Shown here piece after piece: positions 26,201 through 33,897 of a DNA stretch of 64,000 bases. Source of the stretch: Clostridia bacterium (GTDB lineage Bacteria; Bacillota; Clostridia; Peptostreptococcales; Anaerovoracaceae); assembly GCA_902363595.1 (NCBI GenBank), contig CABJAP010000002.1, positions 62,001 to 126,000 of the forward strand, given 5' to 3'. Position 1 is the stretch's first letter. The number at the start of each line of letters is the position of its first letter. A model generated the notes under the pieces. It was not told the DNA's origin, searched no databases, and saw nothing but the letters and a program-made list of their open reading frames with translations. A program made the translations under genes and the position numbers.

Positions 26201-28921
26201 AGCTGGGTTATCTTTGGCGATAATGCTGGAACCTGGTATGCGACAAAGAGCGTCCGCAAGGAGGACAATAAGACTCTGATTCAGTGGAGCAGCCAGTTAG
26301 CCGGCGAAGCACAAACTGACGGCGTGACCTATCCGACCTTGAAAGAGGCAATCGAAGCTGCAAAAGCAGGAACAATCGTGACACTGCTGAAAGACGTGAC
26401 CGTGGATATGGGGACGGAAAAAAATAATCCGGCTATTCTCATTGATAAGGCAATTGACTTTAATGGAAATGGAAAAACCATAACGGCCAAAGGCGACAAA
26501 GAAGGGATCGGACATGTGCTCGGCGTACAGAGTTCGAATGTTGAAATTAATGCCTTGACGATCGATGGGAATAATGGGACGGCCAGACACGGTATTCAGA
26601 CCTATGGAGAAGGCAGTGCGGCAACCCTGACTGAGGTGACGGTTAAAGACTGTTACGGATATGGTATCGTGGCAAACGGCTCTGCGGTAACCGCGAATGG
26701 ACTTTACACAAGCGGAAACGGCTGGGGCGGTGTCAATGTGACAAAAGGCTCCGGCGTCACAGCTGATCCAAAATTTGAATTCAATTATGGAGATTTACAG
26801 CAAGACAATCCGATTCAGATTGATAACGTTGATAAAACTGTGGAAGTAAAGGCTGAATGGGTTGCGATTCATGAAGATATGGCTAGTGATTGGCATTCTG
26901 TAACAACGACTGATGATGGTAAGACGATCATCCAGTTTGCACCGGGCGCAGCGATTAAGAGCCTTTCCCTCAACACGAGTGCAATGACCTTGACAGAAGG
27001 CAATAAGGGGCAGCTCATCGCAACGATTGAACCGGAAGAAGCATATGATACCAGCATTGAATGGACTGCTAGCAATACCGACAAGATTACCGTCGATGAC
27101 AACGGCGTTGTTACCGCATTAAAGACAGGCGAGGCAACTGTTACCGCGACAGCGGCAGATGGAACCACGAAGGCTGAATGTAAAATAACGGTAATAGAAA
27201 AAGCTGCAGACAAAGAACCGGTTAAGGTCATCGTGGAACCAAGTAAAACAACGGCAACCGACGATGAAGGGACCGAACAAGAGGTTATCAATGAAGCGGA
27301 CGTTAAACAAGCGATCGACAACGCAAAGGAAAAAGAAGAAGTTGTTGTCAAAGTTCCGGCAGACGTTCCTCCAGTGCTGAGCGAAGATGTCTTTGCGGCG
27401 GCGAGTGAAAGCAAGGCTGCCAAACTGATTGTAGAAGTACCTGCAACGGACAACAGCTATGCGGCTGCCTTTGAATTTGAGACAGCAGCCATTGAAAATG
27501 TGGCAGCAGTTAATACAGAGATTCAGAAACTGAAAGTTTCGGACGTTGCAGGCTTACCTAGCGATGCTGCAACATTAGGTTTAGCCTTATCACACGAAGG
27601 AGAGTTTCCGGCGCCGGCGACCATCACCATCACCATTACGGATGATAATATTAAAGATGGCGATACAGTATATATCTATTATCTCAATAATGGAAAGCTC
27701 CAGCTGATCGACAATGGTCCGCTGACAGTGAAAGATCGCAAAGTGACTTTTACTCTGAGTCATGCATCTGACTACGTGATCAGCAGCGAACCGATTGAAC
27801 CGGAAACCGCAGCGGATTCCGTGGATGCCCTGATTGGCAAGATTGGTACCGTTGCTTATACAGATGATGTATACCAGGCAATCAAAGCAGCGAAAGAAGC
27901 CTACAATGGTTTCGAAAAACAATATGAAGGACAGACCAGCTTAGTTAAACAACACGCGACGATGAAAGCTGCCGATGAGCAGTACACTAAGTGGGACGAT
28001 CAAGTGAAAGCATTTAAGTCCGATATTGATGACCTTTATGAAGCTGTAGACGGCGCGATGACTTACGCCCAGCAGAAAAAGGTTGAAGCGCTGACAGCAG
28101 CCTATAAAGCCTTGAATGCGGATCAGATCGAAGCCTTAGACTGGGACGGCTATGGAAAAGATGGCTACTATGGTGACTTACTGGCCATTCGTGATGCCAG
28201 CAAAGATGCAGAAGTTGTTTCTCAGGCCAATCGGGTAAGCAAGCTGGTGGATCAGCTTCCGGCTGCAGCGACCTATTCGACCGCAGACAAGAGCAAGATT
28301 GACGCTGCAAGAAATATGTACAACAGCGTGGTTGCCGAAACACCGGATGCCAAAGCATTGTTAACCGCTGATCTGGCAAAGATCGAAAAAGCAGAAGCTG
28401 AGTACAAAAACGCCAAGAGAACCGCATACAACAATGCGAGAATCTCCTTGTCAACGACTCAGTATATGTACAACGGCAAGGCTAAGACACCCGCTGTATA
28501 TGGATTATCCGCCTTTGCCAATGGAACGGATTATACGGTAGCATACAGCAACAACACAAAGACAGGAAAAGCGACCGTAACCGTTACTGGAAGAGGCGAC
28601 TGCACAGGACTGAGCACCAAGACCGCAACCTTCAGGATTACCCCGGCCAAAGCTGCAATCAGCAAGCTGAAGAAGGGTAAGAAATCCTTCAAGGTAACGA
28701 TTAAGAGCCAGAAGAGCGCAGGCGTGAGCGGCTATCAGATTTCTTACTCATTGAAGAAGAACAAGAGCTTCAAGAGCACCACGACCACCAAGACCAGCAA
28801 GACGGTTAAGAAGCTGAAGGCCAAGAGAACCTACTATGTAAAGGTACGTTCCTATAAGACGATCGACGGTAAGAAATATTATGGTTCTTACAGTAAGATC
28901 AAAAAGATTAAAACAAGATAA
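23255..28921 (+). CDS. Large secreted surface protein with beta-helix, Big_2 and FN3-like domains
   Basis: The 1888-residue precursor has a signal peptide (LLAWVVVIAVAFTMTFPTAF) and then an Ala/Glu/Lys-rich linker (residues 30-105). Residues 110-800 are parallel beta-helix-like with many GG-x-(I/V)-x motifs. Two tandem copies of a beta-helix module of about 210 residues follow (about 800-1020 and 1022-1230, each with NGWGGVN). A Big_2 domain starts near 1234, a domain shared with the next two surface proteins at about 1324-1512, a helical region at about 1519-1716, and a C-terminal FN3-like domain rich in Lys ending YYGSYSKIKKIKTR. There is no LPXTG or SLH anchor; the very basic C-terminus may bind the wall. 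The ATG follows AAGGAGG. Expression is expected from the G10 promoter through the leader terminator. Confidence 0.85.
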   Translation: MEARKKKSSRLLAWVVVIAVAFTMTFPTAFVWGAETGATQETVAADDQTPGEDPAAEESSNKDPTEAVKAEPETKKPAVKAAAKAAAAEKKEAADENVDTKKPHVNQEAIGGTHNAGTVFFAEGYDVTIDAAKDLENEKMGFTATWIDGDKQESMTVARNTSANPSEKEKLFVVGGTESENPDLNTTNITVKGGSMDYVIGGNLNVGAVKTANIEILDGNIGMVIGTTKDGPNGSYDKRKEKASVETVNIKVAGGDMQAVVGGTYAYTYVKNVNVEVTGGTIAATTSPMQAGILLGGTNGEVENAKLTFSGGKTKDIALGQRVMITEKATLDLTGGNAGNIYAGSYYDDGDNAAGTTEWNGWGVGDVNYGQAKAIDLNLGENLTYNDVYAGFQFIDKAKFAEKYTAISDIKDSDKAPVNITIKKAGEAKRGDAEKHTVSMLEKVLPSETLTIETSLADGKVLDLQEGCTVIVKSGVKDIKAKIGKKDVTLEASDTYTVKDGKLVGSVAKIGDTNYASIEEAIAALKDNDTLTLKTDIKKRVNLLGTTDGLKNITLDLNGHTIKDEQSSAFAIGEGAAAEKTKADITIKGTGTIEGAQAGVLVKNGSLTVTDGIKIIGGGYGISGNGLHNEGTIINVQGGEITATGEDGAAIYHPQKGSLNITGGMLTGATGIQLCAGDAEVNMSGGKIVATGQDMRAEKTGDGLIPDGAAVSVVDRSYPGGAPKVHITAGEFQSAVDHIVVAYTWLGNQASDWADATKHVVIEGGTFSTNPSAYVVKDYAVNKTDKGYNVVKATDAAGEAFIGNTYYKTLADAIVAAKEKDTVKLNKDVQVTMTAQNTAAILIDKNITLDGNGKTITATGDTKAIGHVIEVSNGVKAAVKNLTIDGNQIAKHGIQVYSKEEPQSEAKVTSVTVKNCTGYGFMINGGKMIATRITAEANGWGGVNIGQGTDVTAEPSFTFNSGTLQEHNPIQADNVGDKAPSTSWVIFGDNAGTWYATKSVRKEDNKTLIQWSSQLAGEAQTDGVTYPTLKEAIEAAKAGTIVTLLKDVTVDMGTEKNNPAILIDKAIDFNGNGKTITAKGDKEGIGHVLGVQSSNVEINALTIDGNNGTARHGIQTYGEGSAATLTEVTVKDCYGYGIVANGSAVTANGLYTSGNGWGGVNVTKGSGVTADPKFEFNYGDLQQDNPIQIDNVDKTVEVKAEWVAIHEDMASDWHSVTTTDDGKTIIQFAPGAAIKSLSLNTSAMTLTEGNKGQLIATIEPEEAYDTSIEWTASNTDKITVDDNGVVTALKTGEATVTATAADGTTKAECKITVIEKAADKEPVKVIVEPSKTTATDDEGTEQEVINEADVKQAIDNAKEKEEVVVKVPADVPPVLSEDVFAAASESKAAKLIVEVPATDNSYAAAFEFETAAIENVAAVNTEIQKLKVSDVAGLPSDAATLGLALSHEGEFPAPATITITITDDNIKDGDTVYIYYLNNGKLQLIDNGPLTVKDRKVTFTLSHASDYVISSEPIEPETAADSVDALIGKIGTVAYTDDVYQAIKAAKEAYNGFEKQYEGQTSLVKQHATMKAADEQYTKWDDQVKAFKSDIDDLYEAVDGAMTYAQQKKVEALTAAYKALNADQIEALDWDGYGKDGYYGDLLAIRDASKDAEVVSQANRVSKLVDQLPAAATYSTADKSKIDAARNMYNSVVAETPDAKALLTADLAKIEKAEAEYKNAKRTAYNNARISLSTTQYMYNGKAKTPAVYGLSAFANGTDYTVAYSNNTKTGKATVTVTGRGDCTGLSTKTATFRITPAKAAISKLKKGKKSFKVTIKSQKSAGVSGYQISYSLKKNKSFKSTTTTKTSKTVKKLKAKRTYYVKVRSYKTIDGKKYYGSYSKIKKIKTR

Positions 28922-28945
28922 ACAATTCCTTGCAATTACATACAC

Positions 28946-28988
28946 AAAAAGAAACAGGCTTTGCTATTGGGCGGGCCTGTTTCTTTTT
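28946..28988 (+). terminator. Intrinsic terminator after surface gene 1
   Basis: AAAAAGAAACAGGC and GCCTGTTTCTTTTT form a perfect 14 bp inverted repeat around a 15 nt loop, 25 bp after the stop codon. The A/T tails make it effective in both directions. The sequence just before it (AATTCCTTGCAATTACAT) recurs in slightly changed form at about 36611-36632. Confidence 0.85.
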
Positions 28989-29120
28989 GCATGGAATTAG
29001 GGTTTTATTAAACCATTTTTTATGGCTTCCGCCCATGCAACCGCTTAATGATAAAACTTAATTAGGAAGTCTTACACCAAAATTAAAATCGAATGGTTTC
29101 ATTTTGTCAATAACATACGA
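28989..29120. other. AT-rich spacer upstream of promoter module 2
   Basis: I see no gene here. The stretch is AT-rich and separates the surface gene 1 terminator from the next operator. Short reading frames on the minus strand across 29107-29340 overlap the promoter module and have no ribosome binding site. Confidence 0.5.
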
Positions 29121-29223
29121 TTACATTAAAAAGCCTAATTGTTACAAGGTTGCAATGTAACCTTTTTGTAGCAAGGCAATACCATGAAAAGCGTTGACAA
29201 AACTGGTGGGGGGGGGGTAGTAT
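29121..29223 (+). promoter_or_regulatory. Surface-gene promoter module 2 with G10 spacer
   Basis: TTACA at 29121 is followed 21 bp later by GTTACA-N9-TGTAAC (29141-29161), then exactly 32 bp to TTGACA at 29194-29199, and TAGTAT at 29218-29223. The 18 bp spacer ends in ten G (29208-29217). The downstream strings TATTTATACGAA and AAGGGG also match module 1. It drives the 1423-residue surface protein and probably the third one behind it. Confidence 0.8.
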
Positions 29224-29385
29224 ATTTATACGAAATAAGGGGATTGGGCTGTATGGGGCAATAAAAATCCAACAAAAAATTGACAGCCAAATAATTTGTG
29301 CAGCAAATAAAAAAGAACATTTGAAACAAATTCGAAGCATACGTTCTGGAACGTTTTAATACGATTATTTTTTTATTTAAACAAG

Positions 29386-29412
29386 GGCGCTGTCAATAGA
29401 CGGCGTTTTTTT
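29386..29412 (+). terminator. Leader terminator (attenuator) before surface gene 2
   Basis: CGCTGTC-AATA-GACGGCG forms a 7 bp stem (one T-G pair) followed by seven T, about 155 nt after the promoter and 79 bp before the gene. Position relative to promoter and gene is like that in module 1, although the leader sequences are otherwise unlike. Upstream in the leader ACGTTC-TG-GAACGT could form a second small hairpin. Confidence 0.75.
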
Positions 29413-29490
29413 GTTCGGAAAGGCTTGAAGCGGGGATGCTGGATTGATGATTGGAAGGTAATTGTTTGGAATTGAATGGAGAACGGAAAG

Positions 29491-32400
29491 ATGAATGTAA
29501 AAGAGCGTAGTTATGGAAACTCTTTCTTAGCGGTGCTGGTGATCGTGCTGATGATTCTTGCAGCGCAGAGCGCCAGTGTGTTTGCAGAGGATATTGATGC
29601 CAGCAAGTTGTCGCCGGATGGGAGCGTGACGGGATTTTCCAATCCAGGTGGATGGATATACGATGACGCCGCGAAAGCATATACAAAAAGCGGTGTGGAA
29701 TCTAATGGCGCAATGTTTCAAACAGAAACAATTACAGGACCGGCAGTGTGTTCCTTTCAGTATGAAGTAAAAGGCGGAAACCTTGATTTTTTCGCATTAC
29801 TCTTAGATGATCAACAGCAGGGTGACTCCTATAATACAGAGACGAACGGCTTTAAAGAAATCATGGTTCCCATTCCAGAAGGTTCGCACACACTAACCTT
29901 TTTGTATATGGGATTTGGAGGCACGGGTTCTGTTTCTATAAGAGATTTTTCATTGATACGTGGTCTTGCAGACATTACCATTAGTAGCGGAACTGCTTCC
30001 AAAGCATATAAGTTCCAGGACGTCAATGAGGAATATTTCCCCTCAAGAGGAGATGTTACATACACAATAGAAACAAAGCTCACAGATAAAGTGAGCGGTC
30101 TTCAGTTGTCGGCGAGTCTGGACGGCAATGAAGTTGTTATTTCAAATGGGAAAGTAGAAATTCCTATGACGGAAACCAGCAGCGAACGTAAGCTGGAACT
30201 GACCATCAACAATAGCGGCAAATCATATACAAAAACGATAACCATCACTCCTGCTCAGACAGAAAATGCAGGGGTCGCCATTGAAGGTGATGCTGCAAAG
30301 GGGCAGGTAACGGCAGAATACGCAGGCGCTTTCCTTCAAACGGACGGAACGATAAATGATATTAAAAGAAATAGTACAGTAATGATCAAAGCAGCTCCCA
30401 AGTCAGGAGTGGATTTCCTGGGGTGGGTTGACGGCGCGGGCCAGTTCTTGTCAGCAGAAAAGGAGTATTCTTTCCAGGTTGAAAAGAACGTTAAGATTAA
30501 AGCCGTTTTCAGCCAGAATGATTATGCGGCGAGGAACGACGGAAAGTTTTACGCCTCATTAGAAGAGGCTCTTGCTGAAGCTAAAGCAGGCGATACGGTA
30601 ATTTTGACAGGAGACACGACCCTTAAAAACAATGCAACGGTTCCTAAAGATGTTTTTCTTCTGCTGCCGACCGATGCCTTGGACACAAAGGGATATGCTT
30701 CGAGCGGTTACTGTCCGGACGGGACAGATAAAACAACGCCATACACTGGAATTGGAAAGAACGCTAAACTGTATCATACCTTGACAATCAGCAAGGATGC
30801 CTCCCTTTTTATCAACGGCAGAGTTCTTGTCAACGCAGTAGTCGGCCGCCCGGCTGCCGGTTATTACGATCAGGATATTACAGGCGGTTATTCACAGATT
30901 AAGCTAGAGGGAAATCTTATTGTTAAAAATCAAGGTTTGTTGGACGTATGCGGTTATATAACAGGCACGGGACAAATACGTGGAGAAACTGGCAGTGAAA
31001 TTAGAGATTTATATGTTGTTCGACACTGGAGGGGCGGTACGCAAGCTAGTAATATGCATTTTGCCAAAGTCTATCCAATGAACGAGTACGACTGTCATAA
31101 TATACAAACGACAACGCGGATTGATTACGGCGCTTCGCTGGTGGGAACTGTGAAAATGTATGCGACATCTCTCTTTGGCGGAGGCGGAAAGTTTTATTGT
31201 ACCCGTTTCCCGCAGATTAATAATGAAAATGGACTTTTCAGATTAAGTGATGAAAGCAGTTATGCGGAAAAGTCATATGAAAACGGGGTTGAAATCATTA
31301 AATTGTATGGGGGAGCAGCATTTTCAAATTCATCGCTAAAAATAACCACTTTAAATCTTTCTACAAAAGATTATATTTATCCGATAGACGGTGACTATTC
31401 CTTTGAATTTCATAACGGAGTATACTCCTTTGACAATGATTATAAGTTCATGCCAGGAGCAAAAGTTACAGTAGCAAGGGATGCCAAACTGACTATTCCT
31501 GAAAAGAAAAAAGTGGTTTTCTATGATAAATTTGAAGACCCTTTGAATACCGGATATGCCGGAGATAATACCCAATATCCGCAGGATCGGTCTCCTGCAC
31601 AGCTGATTCTCAACGGAGCTCTCGATTTAAAAGGGACCTTGGCCGGACAGGTTGTCTGCGGCAGCGAGTACTCTGTCAGCAGAGAGTGCGATGCAGGCCT
31701 GATGCTGACAACGAAAGAGGCCAATGGATATAAAGGAAACCCGAAGACAAAGGACTACTCCTTCCAGCTAACCTGGCTCAATGAAAATGGAGAGTCCATT
31801 GGTGCACCTGCTGCCAAGCCTCACGTAGGTGACTGGATAGCTGATGCAGATGGACTGAATCATACCAGAACATGCACAAAGTGCGGAACGGTTGAGACGA
31901 AGCTTCATGAATATGACGCATGGAGCAGTGTTGATGAATCGCAGCACAAACACACCTGTACATTCTGTGGACATGAAGAACAAGCAGACCACCAATGGAG
32001 TACTGGAGTGGAAAATCAGGACGGAACAGAACTGGTTTACACATGCAAGGATTGCAGCGTAAAAAGAACAGAAAAACTGGTGACTGCTTTCAACTTAAAT
32101 AAGCAAAGCACAGAACTAGTAAAAGGGAATAAAGAACAACTGATTGCTTTGATTGAACCAGAGGATGCAGCAGACAAAACTGTAATCTGGATGTCGACAA
32201 ACGAAAATATAGCAACAGTTGATGAAAACGGCCTTGTGACAGCTAAAGCTGTCGGGAACACCTTAATCGAGGCCAAAAGCAGCAATGACAAGTTGACGCT
32301 TGCAACTTGTGCAGTATCTGTCACAGAGGAACAGGGCGAGGAGATTCCAGGGGTTGGAGATAACCCTGTTGTAGCGATCCAGCCGGAAACAGACGAACAG

Positions 32401-33762
32401 GGGGCGCTGAATGCGGAACCGATTGTCCAGCTGATCCAAAAGGCGGAACAAAATGAAACCATTGTAATTCTGCTGGAACAGAAGGACGATGAGGCTTTAC
32501 CGACCATACCGGCCGATGTCTTTAAACAAGCAAAAGAAAAGACCGGAGAGCCAATTGTGATTCAAACCGTTACCAAGGACAAAGATAAAATTGATGCAAC
32601 CTTTGTGTTCCAACGTTCAGAGCTTACCCGAGAGGATCTTCCTGTAAACGTGGATATTTCCAAGACTTTGGACACGAAAGGACAGACCTTGCTTGCAGCT
32701 TGTCTGCCTGCTGATGCAGTGAATAAGACGCTGCGATTAGGACACAGCGGGGCTTTCCCCGGAACGGCAACGCTTATCCTGGATGTCAGTGATCGGTTCA
32801 AGGCGGGAGAGCGGGTTCACCTCTATTATCTGGATACGGATAAAAATAACCTGACCCTTACGGCGAAAGACTTGGTCGTTGATACAAACGGGCGCATTAC
32901 GGTAAAGATGACTCATGCATCCAGCTATGTGCTGACCAGTGTGGTTTACAAAGGTAAGAATATCACAGGAATCATTTTGGATAAAACCAGCTTGTCCCTG
33001 GAAGCTGGACAGAAGTCTAAACTATCGGCATCCGTGCAGCCGGAAGATGCGGCCGATAAAACTGTGACCTGGAGCGCTTCCAATGAAAAAATCGCGAAAG
33101 TGAACCAGTCCGGTGAAGTAACTGCTATTGCTCCGGGAAATGCGAAAGTCTATGCCAAGACCGCTGATGGAAGAACAGCAGTCTGTGCGGTTGAAGTAAG
33201 ACTGGGCCAGCCATCAGGGCTGAAAGTGACGTCAAAAGAGTATAACAAGACCAGGCTGACCTGGAAGAGAGCAGCCGGAGCCAAAGGATACAAGGTATAC
33301 CGAGCCACTTCGAAAAAAGGCAAATATAAGGTGGTTAAAACAACAAAATCGACTGCTTATACGGACAAAAAATTGAAAACAGGAAAGACCTATTACTATA
33401 AGGTGAAGGCTTATGCGGCGATCGACGGGAAGACGGCCTACAGTGCCTATACGACGATCAAGAAGGTAAAAGTCATCCCGGCAGCGCCAAAGGGCGTTAA
33501 GGCAAAAGCAACAGGCAGCCGCGGCGCTAAATGCTACTGGAAGAAGGTGGCGGGCGCCAGCGGATATGAGGTCTATCGCTCCAAGGGCGACACCAAGCAT
33601 TTTAAAAAGATCCGCACCGCCGGGAAAAATTCGAGAAGCTATAAGAGCCAGAGCTTGAGCAAAAAAACCAAGTATTACTATAAAGTAAGAGCTTACCGCA
33701 AGGCGGCCGGCAAAAAGGTTTATAGTCAATACTCAAAGACAACAGTAGTGTTTGTAAAATGA
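29491..33762 (+). CDS. Large secreted surface protein with Big_2 and tandem FN3-like domains
   Basis: The precursor has about 1423 residues and a signal peptide with core FLAVLVIVLMILAAQSASVF. An N-terminal jelly-roll-like region precedes a divergent InlB-type repeat (GVDFLGWVDGAGQFLSAEKE, about residues 260-345) and a long beta-rich region. Residues about 780-865 hold paired Cys-x-x-Cys and His motifs (CTKCGTVE, CTFCGHEE, CKDCSVKR), possibly metal-binding. Then come a Big_2 domain (865), the domain shared with the two sister proteins (about 958-1150), a second Big_2 domain (1155) and two FN3-like domains (from 1240 and 1330) with GYKVYRATSKKGKYK. There is no sortase or SLH anchor. The start at 29491 has GGAG 9 nt upstream; the ATG at 29476 is in frame but has a weaker site. 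Confidence 0.85.
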   Translation: MNVKERSYGNSFLAVLVIVLMILAAQSASVFAEDIDASKLSPDGSVTGFSNPGGWIYDDAAKAYTKSGVESNGAMFQTETITGPAVCSFQYEVKGGNLDFFALLLDDQQQGDSYNTETNGFKEIMVPIPEGSHTLTFLYMGFGGTGSVSIRDFSLIRGLADITISSGTASKAYKFQDVNEEYFPSRGDVTYTIETKLTDKVSGLQLSASLDGNEVVISNGKVEIPMTETSSERKLELTINNSGKSYTKTITITPAQTENAGVAIEGDAAKGQVTAEYAGAFLQTDGTINDIKRNSTVMIKAAPKSGVDFLGWVDGAGQFLSAEKEYSFQVEKNVKIKAVFSQNDYAARNDGKFYASLEEALAEAKAGDTVILTGDTTLKNNATVPKDVFLLLPTDALDTKGYASSGYCPDGTDKTTPYTGIGKNAKLYHTLTISKDASLFINGRVLVNAVVGRPAAGYYDQDITGGYSQIKLEGNLIVKNQGLLDVCGYITGTGQIRGETGSEIRDLYVVRHWRGGTQASNMHFAKVYPMNEYDCHNIQTTTRIDYGASLVGTVKMYATSLFGGGGKFYCTRFPQINNENGLFRLSDESSYAEKSYENGVEIIKLYGGAAFSNSSLKITTLNLSTKDYIYPIDGDYSFEFHNGVYSFDNDYKFMPGAKVTVARDAKLTIPEKKKVVFYDKFEDPLNTGYAGDNTQYPQDRSPAQLILNGALDLKGTLAGQVVCGSEYSVSRECDAGLMLTTKEANGYKGNPKTKDYSFQLTWLNENGESIGAPAAKPHVGDWIADADGLNHTRTCTKCGTVETKLHEYDAWSSVDESQHKHTCTFCGHEEQADHQWSTGVENQDGTELVYTCKDCSVKRTEKLVTAFNLNKQSTELVKGNKEQLIALIEPEDAADKTVIWMSTNENIATVDENGLVTAKAVGNTLIEAKSSNDKLTLATCAVSVTEEQGEEIPGVGDNPVVAIQPETDEQGALNAEPIVQLIQKAEQNETIVILLEQKDDEALPTIPADVFKQAKEKTGEPIVIQTVTKDKDKIDATFVFQRSELTREDLPVNVDISKTLDTKGQTLLAACLPADAVNKTLRLGHSGAFPGTATLILDVSDRFKAGERVHLYYLDTDKNNLTLTAKDLVVDTNGRITVKMTHASSYVLTSVVYKGKNITGIILDKTSLSLEAGQKSKLSASVQPEDAADKTVTWSASNEKIAKVNQSGEVTAIAPGNAKVYAKTADGRTAVCAVEVRLGQPSGLKVTSKEYNKTRLTWKRAAGAKGYKVYRATSKKGKYKVVKTTKSTAYTDKKLKTGKTYYYKVKAYAAIDGKTAYSAYTTIKKVKVIPAAPKGVKAKATGSRGAKCYWKKVAGASGYEVYRSKGDTKHFKKIRTAGKNSRSYKSQSLSKKTKYYYKVRAYRKAAGKKVYSQYSKTTVVFVK

Positions 33763-33897
33763 TAGCGGCGACGCTGTCTTACAAAATATGCCGTTCTGAC
33801 CGCTTAACGCAGCGATGCCGTAAAGGGCGGAATGGTGCGAGGTGCTTCACGCCTCTGATCATTATCTCATTAACACTTATTTAAGAAGGAGTTTGTT

